DNA from: Clostridiales bacterium | Lineage (GTDB): Bacteria; Bacillota; Clostridia; Christensenellales; Aristaeellaceae | Assembly (NCBI GenBank): GCA_004554085.1 | Contig: SFNY01000021.1 | Location: 3,074-67,073 of the forward strand | Direction: 5' to 3' | Length of the DNA: 64,000 nt | In this document: positions 33,768 through 43,053 of the stretch, one piece after another | How positions within the stretch are numbered: position 1 is the first letter of the stretch | Layout: each line of letters starts with the position of its first letter | Made by a program: the position numbers and the translations under genes | The notes under the pieces: generated by a model | What the model was told of the DNA's origin: nothing | Seen by the model: the letters and a program-made list of their open reading frames with translations, nothing else | Database searches by the model: none

Positions 33768-34382
33768 TCACTTGCCGAGCATCCTCTGCACGTCGGCGCG
33801 GTCGATGACCTTCACCGGGCCGTGGCTCAGTGCGATGGAGTAAGCCTTGGCAGCGTCCTCGATGTACACCGCGCGGGTGTAGGCGCGATCCAGCGTGTCG
33901 CCCACCGCCAGCGCGCCGTGGTTGCCCATCAGGCAGCCATAGCGATCCTTGAGTACCTTCACGCAGTTTTCGCCCACCGCGTCGGTGCCGGGGAGCGCGC
34001 CCTCGGCGCAGGGGATGTCCCCGCCCAGGAAGAAGGCGATCTCGTAGAGCACCACCGGGATGGACATGTTGTTGATGGCGAAGGCCGTGGCATAGGGCGA
34101 GTGGGTGTGCACGAGGGCGTTCACCGTATCGTTGCTGCGGTAGACCGCCGCGTGCATGCGCCACTCGGAGGAGGGCTTGTGCACACCCTCCAGGATGTTG
34201 CCGTCCAGATCGATGACCATCGCGTCCTCGGGGGTCATGATCTCGTAGGGATAGGAGCCGGGCGTGATGTACATGCGCCCGCTCTCCCGGTCGTAGATGG
34301 ACAGATTGCCGCTGGTGGCGGCGAACATCTTGTCCGCGTAGGCCTTCTTGGCCATTTCAACCAGATGCTTCTTGTAATCCAT
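33768..34382 (-). CDS. Class II (zinc) aldolase, fuculose-1-phosphate aldolase family
   Basis: 204 residues. Zn-binding HTHSP and GNHGALAVG, a SSEWRMH segment with the likely catalytic Glu upstream, and the SGNLSIYD phosphate-site loop. Family members cleave ketose 1-phosphates to DHAP and an aldehyde. Next to an MtnA-type isomerase, the likely substrate is 5-deoxyribulose- or 5-methylthioribulose-1-phosphate (DrdA/Ald2-like role, inferred). GAGGTGG precedes ATG 34382. It starts 1 bp after the end of the lyase gene, so the two are coupled. Confidence 0.85.
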   Translation of the reverse strand: MDYKKHLVEMAKKAYADKMFAATSGNLSIYDRESGRMYITPGSYPYEIMTPEDAMVIDLDGNILEGVHKPSSEWRMHAAVYRSNDTVNALVHTHSPYATAFAINNMSIPVVLYEIAFFLGGDIPCAEGALPGTDAVGENCVKVLKDRYGCLMGNHGALAVGDTLDRAYTRAVYIEDAAKAYSIALSHGPVKVIDRADVQRMLGK

Positions 34383-34383
34383 A

Positions 34384-35595
34384 TTATTCCACCTCAATCT
34401 TGTCCAGCTCCGCCTTCAGATCGGCGATCAGGTCGTTCGGATCCTCCAGGCCCACCGACAGCCGCAGCAGGGATTCGCTGATGCCGATCTCCGCCAGGGC
34501 CTCGATGGTGTAGGTGTTGTGGGTCATGCTGGCGGGGTGCTCGATCAGCGTGATCGCGTCGCCCAGGCTCACCGCCAGCGTGCACAGCTTCAGGCCGTTG
34601 GCAAACTCGGCGGCGCGCTCACGGCCGCACTTCAGCTCGAAGGACATGATGCCGCCGAAGCCGCCGTGCTGGTACTCGCGCTTGGCCAACTCGTGCTGGG
34701 GATGGCTCTCCAGGCCGGGATAGCACACGCGGCGCACCGCCGGGTGGCCCTCCAGGAATCGGGCGACCTTCAGCGCGTTGGCGCAGTGGCGGTCCATGCG
34801 GATGTCCAGGGTCTTGAGGCCCCGGGTGATCAGGAAGGAATCGAAGGGCCCGATGGCGCAGCCGGTCATGTACTTCAGGCCGCAGGGGATGATCTTCTCG
34901 ATCAGCTCCTTCCTGGTGATAATCGCACCCGCAATCACGTCGCCGTGGCCGTTTAAGTACTTCGTCGCGCTGTGCACCACGATGTCCGCGCCCAGCTTCA
35001 GCGGCTGCACCAGATAGGGCGAGGTGAAGGTGTTGTCCACCATCAGCATGACCTCGGGGTTGATCTCGTGCACGATGCGGCTGACCATCTCAATGTCGAT
35101 GATCTTCAGGTCGGGGTTGGTGGCCGTCTCGCAGTAGACCACCTTCGTGTCGGGGCGCATGGCGCTGCGGATGGCCTCGGGATCGCAGAAGTCCACCAGC
35201 GTGGTCTCAACGCCGAAGCGGGGCAGGCCCTCGGTGAAGAGCGCGTAGGTGCAGCCGTAGAGCGTGCAGTCGGAGAGGATGTGATCGCCGGACTTGAGCA
35301 GCGTCCAGAGGGTCGCGGTGATCGCGCCCATGCCCGAGCCGGTCAGCATGCCGGCCTCGCCGCCCTCCAGGCAGGCGATACGCGCGGCGGCCTCGTCGCC
35401 GTTCGGGTTGTGCAGGCGGGTGTAGATGTAGCCGTCCTCCTCACCGGCGAAGCGGGCCGCGCCCTGCTGGGTGTCGGCGAAGATGTAGGTCGAGGTCTGG
35501 TAGATGGGGGTCGCCAGCGGCGCGGGGCCCACGGGTTCGGGGCGCGCTGCATGAATCTGGTTGGTCGAAAAGCCCTTCTCGTTCGGATTGTACAT
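34384..35595 (-). CDS. PLP-dependent methionine gamma-lyase-like enzyme
   Basis: 403 residues of the Cys/Met metabolism family. PLP lysine in HSATKYLNGHGD; TLYGCTYALF carries the Cys that marks true methionine gamma-lyases (Cys116 of the Pseudomonas enzyme); ETATNPDLKIIDI and VDNTFTSPYLVQPL are family motifs. The predicted reaction is methionine to methanethiol, 2-oxobutyrate and ammonia. Homocysteine or cystathionine as substrate cannot be ruled out. ATG 35595 follows TTTGGAGGAATC. Confidence 0.8.
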   Translation of the reverse strand: MYNPNEKGFSTNQIHAARPEPVGPAPLATPIYQTSTYIFADTQQGAARFAGEEDGYIYTRLHNPNGDEAAARIACLEGGEAGMLTGSGMGAITATLWTLLKSGDHILSDCTLYGCTYALFTEGLPRFGVETTLVDFCDPEAIRSAMRPDTKVVYCETATNPDLKIIDIEMVSRIVHEINPEVMLMVDNTFTSPYLVQPLKLGADIVVHSATKYLNGHGDVIAGAIITRKELIEKIIPCGLKYMTGCAIGPFDSFLITRGLKTLDIRMDRHCANALKVARFLEGHPAVRRVCYPGLESHPQHELAKREYQHGGFGGIMSFELKCGRERAAEFANGLKLCTLAVSLGDAITLIEHPASMTHNTYTIEALAEIGISESLLRLSVGLEDPNDLIADLKAELDKIEVE

Positions 35596-35656
35596 CAGAG
35601 ATTCCTCCAAAAGTAAAGCGTTCAAAGGGAGAACTTCCCTCTTCAACAAAAACACA

Positions 35657-35691
35657 GTTCTTGCCGGCTTGCGTCAATGGCCGGCAAGAAC
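35657..35691 (-). terminator. Terminator between the isomerase and lyase genes
   Basis: GTTCTTGCCGGC (35657-35668) pairs with GCCGGCAAGAAC (35680-35691). On the minus strand it is followed by TGTGTTTTTG. It may separate the pnp-deaminase-isomerase transcript from lyase-aldolase, or only attenuate. The remaining gap (35596-35805) shows no gene. Confidence 0.6.
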
Positions 35692-35805
35692 GTCGGTATG
35701 AAATTATTGCCCCGCAGAAGCTGCAAGGAAGGATTCAAGGCGCTGCCATAGCGCCGTGGAATCCGTCGCATCAGCGCGGCAGCATGCTCGCCGACGGCCG
35801 TGCCG

Positions 35806-36879
35806 TCAGACGCACAGATCCCGCTGACCGTACTCGCCCTCGTTGCCGGAGGCGAAGTAGCGGTGCAGATCGTAGGGCGAGAAGATGCCCGCGTCGGTCA
35901 CAACGCCGCTGACCAGGTGGGGCGGGGTGATATCGAAGCTGGGATAGTAGCCCTTCACGCCGTCGCAGGCGGTCTTGACGCCCATGGCCTGGAGCACGAA
36001 GTCGGGATCACGCATCTCGATGTTGATGGTGTCCACGGTGGGATGGCCCTTGTCCGGCGCACCGGTGACGAAATAGGGCACGCCCATGTACTTCGCCACG
36101 ATGGCGATCTGGAAGGTGCCGACCTTGTTGACCACGTGGCCGTCCAGGCAGATCGCGTCCGCCGCGGAGGTGAACACGTCGATCTTCTCCTTCTGCATGA
36201 CGAAGGCGGGCATGTTGTCGGTGATGACAGTCACGTCGAAGCCCATGTCGTGGCAGACGGTGGCGGTCAGGCGCGCGCCCTGGAAGTAGGGGCGGGTCTC
36301 GGGGCAGAACAGGCGGATGTTCTTGCCCTGCTGCTTGGCCACCTTCAGCATCTGGCCGACGATGGTCTCGCCGAAGCACTGGGTCATGACCGCGCCGTTG
36401 CTGGGGAACATGTCCACCAGATAGTGGGCCATCTTCTCGATCTTGTTGTAGCGCAGGTTGTTGGACTCCACGGTGTTGTCCACGATGGCCTGGGATACGT
36501 TGCGGCCCTCGAGGATGGCCTGCTTCGCCGCGGCGAGGCTGCCCTCGGTGACCAGCTTCATGCGCTCCACGGTGGTCGGGCGCGCGTGGGAGATGGTGTA
36601 GGACGCCTTCTCCAGATAGGCGACCTGATCGGCGGCGCTCATGTTCCGGCACTCGTAGGCGGCCAGCGCCATGCCCATGGCGGCGGCGGTGTAGGGGCCT
36701 GCGCTCTGGGTCACCATGTCGGTGATGGCCTGGGTGACCTCCTGATGGGTGCGGCAGGTGACGAACTCCACCCTGCGCGGATACACGCGGCGGTCGAGTA
36801 TGCGCACCTCGCCGGAATCGTACCAGGCGACGTTTTCGTACTGCAGCATGAATGCAAGGCCCTTGTCTGCTCTCTCCAT
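35806..36879 (-). CDS. MtnA/eIF2B-family sugar-1-phosphate isomerase-like protein
   Basis: 357 residues. MtnA landmarks: TQCFGET around the catalytic Cys (Cys168), ETRPYFQGARLTA, ITDNMPAFVM, and DGHVVNKVGT. MtnA converts methylthioribose 1-phosphate to methylthioribulose 1-phosphate; relatives act on 5-deoxyribose 1-phosphate. The normally catalytic Asp of the NGDxANKIGT motif appears to be His248 here, with Asp246 two residues earlier, so the activity may have shifted. ATG overlaps the deaminase stop by 1 bp; GGGGAGG lies upstream. Confidence 0.75.
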   Translation of the reverse strand: MERADKGLAFMLQYENVAWYDSGEVRILDRRVYPRRVEFVTCRTHQEVTQAITDMVTQSAGPYTAAAMGMALAAYECRNMSAADQVAYLEKASYTISHARPTTVERMKLVTEGSLAAAKQAILEGRNVSQAIVDNTVESNNLRYNKIEKMAHYLVDMFPSNGAVMTQCFGETIVGQMLKVAKQQGKNIRLFCPETRPYFQGARLTATVCHDMGFDVTVITDNMPAFVMQKEKIDVFTSAADAICLDGHVVNKVGTFQIAIVAKYMGVPYFVTGAPDKGHPTVDTINIEMRDPDFVLQAMGVKTACDGVKGYYPSFDITPPHLVSGVVTDAGIFSPYDLHRYFASGNEGEYGQRDLCV

Positions 36880-38195
36880 TATTCTGCCTCCCCGTACAGC
36901 CGCTTCACGGCGGCTCTCGCGTTGTTCATTACCGTCTCGGGATCCAGGGTCAGGAACTTCCCGCCCTCATAGAGAATCCTTCCGTCCACCATGGTCATGC
37001 ACACGTCGCTCGCCTGCGCCGAGTAGACCAGCAGCGCCATGGGATCGAAGTTGGGGTAGAGGTGCGGCTTGCGCAGGTCGATGGCGATGATGTCCGCCTT
37101 CTTGCCGACCTGAAGGCACCCGGTGTCGTCGCGGCCCTGAAGCCGTGCTCCGTTGACGGTGGCCATCTTCAGCACCTGCTCCGGCTTCATGATCACCGCG
37201 TCGTTGCGGTAGCCGTTGTGCATGATCGCCGCCAGGTGCATCTCCTCGAACATGTTCAGGTTGTTGTTGCTGGCCGCGCCGTCGGTGCCCAGGGCAACAT
37301 TGATGCCCATGTCCAGCATCTCGGGGATGGGCGCGAAGCCGCTGCCCAGCTTCAGGTTGCTGGTGGGGTTGTGGATGGGGCTGACCCCCTTCTCCTTCAG
37401 AATCTCCATGTCCTTTTTTGTCACCGCCACGCAGTGGGCCGCTCCCGTGGGCACGTCGAAGATGCCGGTGTCCAGGAACCACTCCGCGGGGGTCATGCCG
37501 TGGCGCTCGATGCACTCCCGGTGCTCCTTCTGTGTCTCGGACAGGTGAATCTGCATCCGCGCGCCCTTTTCGATGTAGGGGCGGCAGCGGTCGGCGTAGG
37601 CCCGGATGATGTGGGTGGTGGCGGTGTACTCCGCGTGCACGGCAAAGTCGATGCGCACGCGGCCGTTCTGCGCGCCATTGTACTTCTCAAACAGCTCGAT
37701 GGATTCGGGAATGCGGAAGCAGTCCTCCACGCGCTCGTTGGGGTCGAAGCTCTGCACCACGCGGCAGACGTTCATCTTCATGCCGATGCGCTCGTTGGAC
37801 GCGATGGCGGTCTGCGCCTCCATGTACATGTCGGAGAAGGAGGTCACGCCCGAGGCGATCAGCTCCATCATGGCCAGCTCGTTGCCCGCGGCGATGTCCT
37901 CGGCGGTCATGCGGTTCTCCACCGGGATCATCTTGTCGAACAGCCACTCCTGCAGCGGCAGGTCGCTGCCCACGCCGCGCAGCAGGGTCATGCCGTTGTG
38001 GCAGTGGCAATCGATCAGGCCGGGCATCAGCAGGCGGCCGGACATGTCGCGCACGTCGTCGTATTCCTCCGCCGGACGATCCGTACCGATGTAGCAGATC
38101 GCGTCGCCGTCCACGCCCAGACAGCCGTTCTCAATATAATGGAAGGAATCGTTCTCCCAGGCCAGGATTCCGGCGTTCACAAACAGTCTCTTCAC
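36879..38195 (-). CDS. 5'-Methylthioadenosine/S-adenosylhomocysteine/5'-deoxyadenosine deaminase-like amidohydrolase
   Basis: 438 residues, amidohydrolase fold. Metal ligands: DCHCHNG (HxH), HAEY, HLSET and GTDGAASNNNLNMFEEMHL, the last typical of the MtaD/SAH deaminase group. It converts the adenine base to hypoxanthine (MTA to methylthioinosine, 5'-deoxyadenosine to 5'-deoxyinosine). GTG 38195 is chosen because GGGGAGG precedes it and GTGA overlaps the pnp stop; the longer frame is shadow sequence. Confidence 0.85.
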   Translation of the reverse strand: MKRLFVNAGILAWENDSFHYIENGCLGVDGDAICYIGTDRPAEEYDDVRDMSGRLLMPGLIDCHCHNGMTLLRGVGSDLPLQEWLFDKMIPVENRMTAEDIAAGNELAMMELIASGVTSFSDMYMEAQTAIASNERIGMKMNVCRVVQSFDPNERVEDCFRIPESIELFEKYNGAQNGRVRIDFAVHAEYTATTHIIRAYADRCRPYIEKGARMQIHLSETQKEHRECIERHGMTPAEWFLDTGIFDVPTGAAHCVAVTKKDMEILKEKGVSPIHNPTSNLKLGSGFAPIPEMLDMGINVALGTDGAASNNNLNMFEEMHLAAIMHNGYRNDAVIMKPEQVLKMATVNGARLQGRDDTGCLQVGKKADIIAIDLRKPHLYPNFDPMALLVYSAQASDVCMTMVDGRILYEGGKFLTLDPETVMNNARAAVKRLYGEAE

Positions 38196-39028
38196 AGCTC
38201 GACCTCCCCGATGCGGCCGATGATCTTCGTCACATAGGCGCTGAAGCGGGTGGCGATGGTCTTGGCGGTCTCGTCCACCTCGTCGTTGGTCAGCGGGCGA
38301 TCCAGCACGCCTGCGGCCATGTTGGTCATCACGCTCAGGCACATCAGCGGCATGCCGCAGTGGGCGGCGGTCAGGGCCTCGGTGACGGTGGACATGCCCA
38401 CCGCGTCCGCGCCCAGAATGCGCACCGCGCGGATCTCTGCGGGGGTCTCAAACTGGGGGCCGGTGAAGAAGTAGTACACGCCCTCGTGCACCTTAAGGTC
38501 GATGCCCTCGGCGCAGTCCTTCGCCAGCTTTCGCAGCGCAGGGGTGTACATGTTGGTCACGTCAAAGAAGCGAGGGCCGAATTCGTCCACGTTGGGGCCG
38601 CGCAGCGGGCTGTGACCCGCCAGCTTGATGTGATCCTTGACGATCATGATGTCGCCCGGACGGTAGGACTCGTTGACCGCGCCGGCGGCGTTGGTCAGGA
38701 TGGTGGCCTTCACGCCCAGCAGCTTGAACAGGCGCACCGGGATCACCAGCTGCTCAAAGTCGTAGCCCTCGTAGGAGTGGAAGCGGCCGGACATGCAGAC
38801 CACCTTTTTGCCCGCCACCGTGCCGAAGATCAGCTTGCCCGCGTGGGAATCGACGGTGGAGATCAGGAAGTTCGGGATGTCCTTGTAGTCGATGACGATG
38901 GGATCCTCGATGGTGTCCGCGAACGGGCCCAGGCAGGAGCCCAGCACGAGGGCCACCTCCGGCGTGTAGGGAACGATGCTCTTGACATAGTCGGCGGATT
39001 TCTGGAAATATTCGTAGGTATAGCTCAT
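38192..39028 (-). CDS. Trimeric-type purine nucleoside phosphorylase
   Basis: 278 residues. LGSCLGPFAD phosphate loop, GRFHSYEGYD, TNAAGAVNESY, GPQFETPAEIRA and VMTNMAAGV. The Asn in TNMAAG corresponds to the residue selecting 6-oxopurines (inosine, guanosine) rather than adenosine, which fits action after the deaminase. It gives sugar 1-phosphate plus hypoxanthine. First gene of the minus operon; GGGAGGAA precedes ATG 39028. A general inosine/guanosine PNP role is equally possible. Confidence 0.88.
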   Translation of the reverse strand: MSYTYEYFQKSADYVKSIVPYTPEVALVLGSCLGPFADTIEDPIVIDYKDIPNFLISTVDSHAGKLIFGTVAGKKVVCMSGRFHSYEGYDFEQLVIPVRLFKLLGVKATILTNAAGAVNESYRPGDIMIVKDHIKLAGHSPLRGPNVDEFGPRFFDVTNMYTPALRKLAKDCAEGIDLKVHEGVYYFFTGPQFETPAEIRAVRILGADAVGMSTVTEALTAAHCGMPLMCLSVMTNMAAGVLDRPLTNDEVDETAKTIATRFSAYVTKIIGRIGEVEL

Positions 39029-39086
39029 GGCGTTCCTCCCGCATGCCCGCGCGCGGCGGGCAGTTTCTGTGTTTTCTATCCTGTAC

Positions 39087-39116
39087 ATTGTAACACGCCG
39101 TCTCCGCCTGCGTCAA
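39087..39116 (-). promoter_or_regulatory. Promoter of the pnp operon
   Basis: Minus strand: TTGACG (39116-39111), 18 bases, TACAAT (39092-39087). Confidence 0.75.
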
Positions 39117-39179
39117 CGCTGCAAACGTTGGTTCCCTGTGCAAAAACGCGAAAATATGAAGGCTCAACTAAAATATAAC

Positions 39180-39208
39180 TGGACATTCCGTGCTTGCTAT
39201 GCTAAGAT
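39180..39208 (+). promoter_or_regulatory. Promoter of the nucleoside ABC operon
   Basis: TGGACA (39180-39185), 17 bases, TAAGAT (39203-39208). The leader of about 100 bases contains the perfect palindrome AAGCCGTACGGCTT (39264-39277). Confidence 0.6.
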
Positions 39209-39312
39209 AAATACGAATAGTTGTGGTTATTCCGCTTGAAATGTTCGGATCATGCTGCATTTGAAGCCGTACGGCTTTGAATAAATACCTTTCCAAAAGG
39301 AGCTACAGTATC

Positions 39313-40329
39313 ATGAAGAAACTGGCATCTTTCCTGGTCGTGCTTGCCCTGGTTCTGACCCTGGCTTCCTCCGCGATGGCGGAGGGCGAGAAGGTCGCCG
39401 TCATCTGCGACCCCGTCGGCACCAACATGTTCCTGACCCAGGCCGTGGATATGGCCAAGGATCTGCAGGAGACCTACGGCTACACCCTGAGCCTGATGGA
39501 GTGCTCTGACACCGACGAGTGGCAGTCCAACTACCGCGCCGCCGTGGCCGAGGGCTACGATCTCATCATCGGCGTGGGCTGGCAGTCCGGCGAGCTGGCC
39601 AACGAAATGGCCACCGAGTATCCGGATGCCTGCAAGTATGCCGTCATCGACACCGACGCCGGCAACGAGAACGTCATGTCCATCTCCTACAACGAGGAGC
39701 AGGCCGCCTATCTGATGGGCGTCATGGCCGGCATGGCCTTCCCGGAGAGCGATCTGTACGGCTACATCGGCTGCTTCGAGGGCGGCGGATCCTTCAAGTA
39801 TCGCTGGGGCTTCTGCGAGGGCGTTCGCAGCGTGAACCCCGATGCACAGTTCATCTTCAACTTCACCAACAGCTATACCGACACCGCGCTGCCCTTTGAG
39901 TACGCCAAGCAGCAGGCCGCCGCAGGCGCGACCTACATCTTCGGCGGCGCAGCAGCCGGCAACGAGGGCATCTTCCAGGCCGCTCTGGAGCTGGCCGAGG
40001 CAGGCACCCCCATCTATTCCATCGCGCAGGACGCCGACGCCACCACGCCGGACAACCCCTACATCATCTCTGCCCAGCTGAAGAACACCGGCGTCTCCAT
40101 GCAGCAGGTGATCGATGCTTACTTCAATGACGCCTGGACCACCGGCCTGATCGTCTCCAACCTCATGGACGGCGGCATCGGCGCGACCCACATCACCAAC
40201 GAGGGCAACTACCTCAACGCCGACATCATGACCGAGGAAGTCATCGCCGGCTGCCAGGCCGTCGTCGATCAGATCGTCTCCGGCGAGCTGGTGCTGGTTC
40301 TGCCCGCCATGGAGGACTACGAGTTCTAA
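39313..40329 (+). CDS. BMP-family nucleoside-binding protein of an ABC importer
   Basis: 338 residues, signal peptide MKKLASFLVVLALVLTLASSAMA, then the BMP/PnrA fold (VAVICDPVGTNMFLTQ, EGYDLIIGVGWQSGE, GYIGCFEGGG). BMP proteins bind purine and pyrimidine nucleosides. The signal peptide has no lipobox Cys, which is unusual for a Gram-positive solute-binding protein; cleavage after SAMA by signal peptidase I is predicted. AAAAGGAG lies upstream of ATG 39313 with a long spacer. First gene of the four-gene importer. Confidence 0.88.
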   Translation: MKKLASFLVVLALVLTLASSAMAEGEKVAVICDPVGTNMFLTQAVDMAKDLQETYGYTLSLMECSDTDEWQSNYRAAVAEGYDLIIGVGWQSGELANEMATEYPDACKYAVIDTDAGNENVMSISYNEEQAAYLMGVMAGMAFPESDLYGYIGCFEGGGSFKYRWGFCEGVRSVNPDAQFIFNFTNSYTDTALPFEYAKQQAAAGATYIFGGAAAGNEGIFQAALELAEAGTPIYSIAQDADATTPDNPYIISAQLKNTGVSMQQVIDAYFNDAWTTGLIVSNLMDGGIGATHITNEGNYLNADIMTEEVIAGCQAVVDQIVSGELVLVLPAMEDYEF

Positions 40330-40460
40330 TTCCCACATTTCGCCAGCCCTTTGGCTCCCTTCCAAAGGGCTGGTTCTTCAATGAATGGCCGACGAGCGAT
40401 CGCCGGACATCTTTTTGCCCGGCACACCCAGGCCTTCAATTGGAACGAGGAGCGATATCC

Positions 40461-41966
40461 ATGATCTTTGAAATGCGAAACATCGTGAAGATGTACGACA
40501 ATCTTTGCGCCAACGACAACGTCAGCCTCCACCTCAATCGCGGCGAGATCCTCGCCATCGTCGGCGAAAACGGCGCCGGCAAATCCACGATCATGAAGAT
40601 TCTCTACGGACTGGTCAAGCCGACCTCCGGCGAGATCTACGTCAACGGAAAGCTTATGCATTTCCGCACCCCCTCCGACGCGATGGCCGCGGGCATCGGC
40701 ATGGTGCAGCAGCACTTTATGCTCTTCGAGCAGATGACCGTGGCGGAGAACATCGTATTCAAGAACGAAATTCACAGGGGCCCGTTCATGGACATGAAAA
40801 AGACCATCGAGACGGTTCAGGCCCTTTCCGATAAATATCAGCTGAAGATCGATCCCCGCGCGAAGATCGCCGATTGTCCGGTGGGCCTGCGCCAGCGCGT
40901 GGAGATCCTGAAGGTGCTGTACCAGAGCGCCGAGATCATCATCTTCGACGAGCCCAGCGCGGTGCTGACCCCCCTGGAGGTGGATGCGCTGCTGGAGACC
41001 ATGAAGCAGCTGGCCGCCGCAGGCAAGAGCATCGTCATCATCACCCACAAGCTGCAGGAGGTCATGAACGTCTCCGACCGCGTGTACGTCATGCGGCAGG
41101 GCAAGGTGGTGGCCGAGCGCATGACCAAAGACACCAACATGGAGGAGCTGGCCTACCTGATGGTGGGCCGCCAGATCGTCAACAGCGACATCAAGCCCAT
41201 CGAGGCCACCCGCACGCTGCTGGAGACGAAGGGCCTCAGGTTCATCGAGGACGGCCGCGAGGTGCTCAAGGGCATCGACATCCACGTCAACGCCGGCGAG
41301 ATCGTCGGCATCGCGGGCGTATCCGGCAACGGCCAGTCCGAGCTGATCAACTGCATCACCGGCCTTGCCAAGTCCTCCGCTGGACAGGTGCTGGTGCAGG
41401 GCAAGGACGTGACCAACCGCCCGGTGCGGGAGATCCGCAACGCGGGCCTGGCCCACGTCTCCGAGGACCGCTACGTCTGGGGCAGCGCCACCGAGGGCAT
41501 GCTGGAGGAGAACACGCTGATGTGCCGCGAGGATCAGCAGCCGTTTTCGAAGAAGGGCCTGATTCACCAGAAGAAGATTCGCGAATACGCCCGCAAGCTG
41601 ATTTCCGACTTCGGCGTGAAGGCGTCCTCGTCCACCCAGAAGATGCGCGAGCTCTCCGGCGGCAACGCACAGAAGCTGATCGTCGCCCGCGAGATGAGTC
41701 TGGACACGCCGGTACTGATCTGCTGCGAGCCGACGCGCGGCGTGGACATCGGCGCCATGGAGGCCATCCACGAGCGCATGATCGAGCGGCGCGAAAAGGG
41801 CGCGGCGGTGCTGCTGGTCTCCTCGGAGCTGACCGAGATCATGAGCCTCTCGGATCGCATCTACGTCATCTACGAAGGCCGAATCAACGGCGAATTCAAG
41901 CGCAACAGCATGGACGACAAGCGGCTCGGCTTGCTGATGGTGGGAGGTTCGATCGAAAATGAATGA
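40461..41966 (+). CDS. Nucleoside ABC importer ATPase (double-domain)
   Basis: 501 residues with two ABC cassettes, as in NupO/YufO and sugar-type importers. The N-terminal Walker [10 protein letters not shown] is intact, but its signature is degenerate ([11 protein letters not shown]). The C-terminal cassette has a degenerate Walker A (GVSGNGQSE) and a good LSGGNAQK signature. Starts at ATG 40461 after GAGGAGCG. Energises nucleoside uptake with the two following permeases. Confidence 0.92.
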   Translation: MIFEMRNIVKMYDNLCANDNVSLHLNRGEILAIVGENGAGKSTIMKILYGLVKPTSGEIYVNGKLMHFRTPSDAMAAGIGMVQQHFMLFEQMTVAENIVFKNEIHRGPFMDMKKTIETVQALSDKYQLKIDPRAKIADCPVGLRQRVEILKVLYQSAEIIIFDEPSAVLTPLEVDALLETMKQLAAAGKSIVIITHKLQEVMNVSDRVYVMRQGKVVAERMTKDTNMEELAYLMVGRQIVNSDIKPIEATRTLLETKGLRFIEDGREVLKGIDIHVNAGEIVGIAGVSGNGQSELINCITGLAKSSAGQVLVQGKDVTNRPVREIRNAGLAHVSEDRYVWGSATEGMLEENTLMCREDQQPFSKKGLIHQKKIREYARKLISDFGVKASSSTQKMRELSGGNAQKLIVAREMSLDTPVLICCEPTRGVDIGAMEAIHERMIERREKGAAVLLVSSELTEIMSLSDRIYVIYEGRINGEFKRNSMDDKRLGLLMVGGSIENE

Positions 41967-43053
41967 GAATCGGAACTGGAAGAAGTCCCTGGGCAACATC
42001 GCCGACTCCTTCTCGCAGCCGCTGGTCGCCGTGCTGATCAGCCTGCTGCTGGGCGCGGTGGTCATCATCATCTGCGGTGAGAACGTGTTCACTGCCTATG
42101 GCGCGATGATCCGGGGTGCGTTCGGCAACAGCTTCTACATCAACGACACCCTCAAGCGCGCCACGCCCATCATCATGGGCGGCCTGGCGGTGTGCATCGC
42201 CTGGAGATCCGGCTACGAGGCCATGGGCGGCGAGGGCCAGATGATCCTGGGCGCGTTCTGCTCTGCGCTGATCGCCTACTACCTGCCGCTGCCGGGCGTG
42301 CTGCGCGTGATCGTGGCCATCCTGGCGGCAGGCGTGGCGGGCGCGCTGTACTCGGCCTTCTCCGGCTGGCTCTACGAGCGCTTCGAGGTCACCTTCATCA
42401 TCTCCACGCTGATGATGAACTATATCGCCAACAACTTCGCAAGCTACATGACCAACTACGTGGTCAAGGATCCCACCGCCCTGGACGTAAACGCCATCCA
42501 GACCGGCAAGATCGCGACCGAAGCGCGCATCCCGGCCATCTTCTCCGGCTCGGTGCACTGGGGCTTCGTGTTCGCCCTGATCGCCGTGGCCATCACCTAC
42601 TTCCTGTTCAAAAAGACCACCTTCGGCTACAAGTCCCGTATGAACGGCCTGAACGCGCGCTTCGCCCTCTACGGCGGCATCAACGCCCGGCGAATGCTGT
42701 ATCTGGTGCTGATCCTCTCCGGCATGATGGCGGGCCTGGGCGGCGCATTCGAGGCGCTGGGCTCCAAATACCGCTACATCGACCAGATGATCTTCACCAC
42801 CGGCTACGCCTGGAGCGGCATGGTCGCGGCACTGCTGGCCAACTTCAACCCCATTGGCACGGCGGTGGCCTCGATCCTTCTGGCTGGACTTTCCACCGGC
42901 GGCAGCGCCATGCAGCGCAGCACCATCATCCCGGTGGAGGTTTGCAACATGATCGAGGGCATCATCACGCTGCTGATGTCCGTGCGCCTGATTCGCATCG
43001 CGCAGAGGAATCACAAGTCCCGCAAGGCCTGGAAGGAGGTCGGCAAGGCATGA
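41959..43053 (+). CDS. Nucleoside ABC permease 1 (YufP-like)
   Basis: 364 residues, about ten membrane helices (BPD_transp_2 family: FSQPLVAVLISLLLGAVVIII; GLAVCIAWRSGYEAMGGEGQMILGAF). Overlaps the ATPase gene by 8 bp and the second permease by 4 bp (ATGA), so it is coupled to both. Confidence 0.92.
   Translation: MNENRNWKKSLGNIADSFSQPLVAVLISLLLGAVVIIICGENVFTAYGAMIRGAFGNSFYINDTLKRATPIIMGGLAVCIAWRSGYEAMGGEGQMILGAFCSALIAYYLPLPGVLRVIVAILAAGVAGALYSAFSGWLYERFEVTFIISTLMMNYIANNFASYMTNYVVKDPTALDVNAIQTGKIATEARIPAIFSGSVHWGFVFALIAVAITYFLFKKTTFGYKSRMNGLNARFALYGGINARRMLYLVLILSGMMAGLGGAFEALGSKYRYIDQMIFTTGYAWSGMVAALLANFNPIGTAVASILLAGLSTGGSAMQRSTIIPVEVCNMIEGIITLLMSVRLIRIAQRNHKSRKAWKEVGKA

Noticed and set aside
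39210..39251. Pair of PurBox-like half-sites (CGAATAGT and AATGTTCG) before the nucleoside importer
   Set aside because: Each has mismatches and the 18-base gap differs from the usual 16-17; PurR control is possible but not supported.
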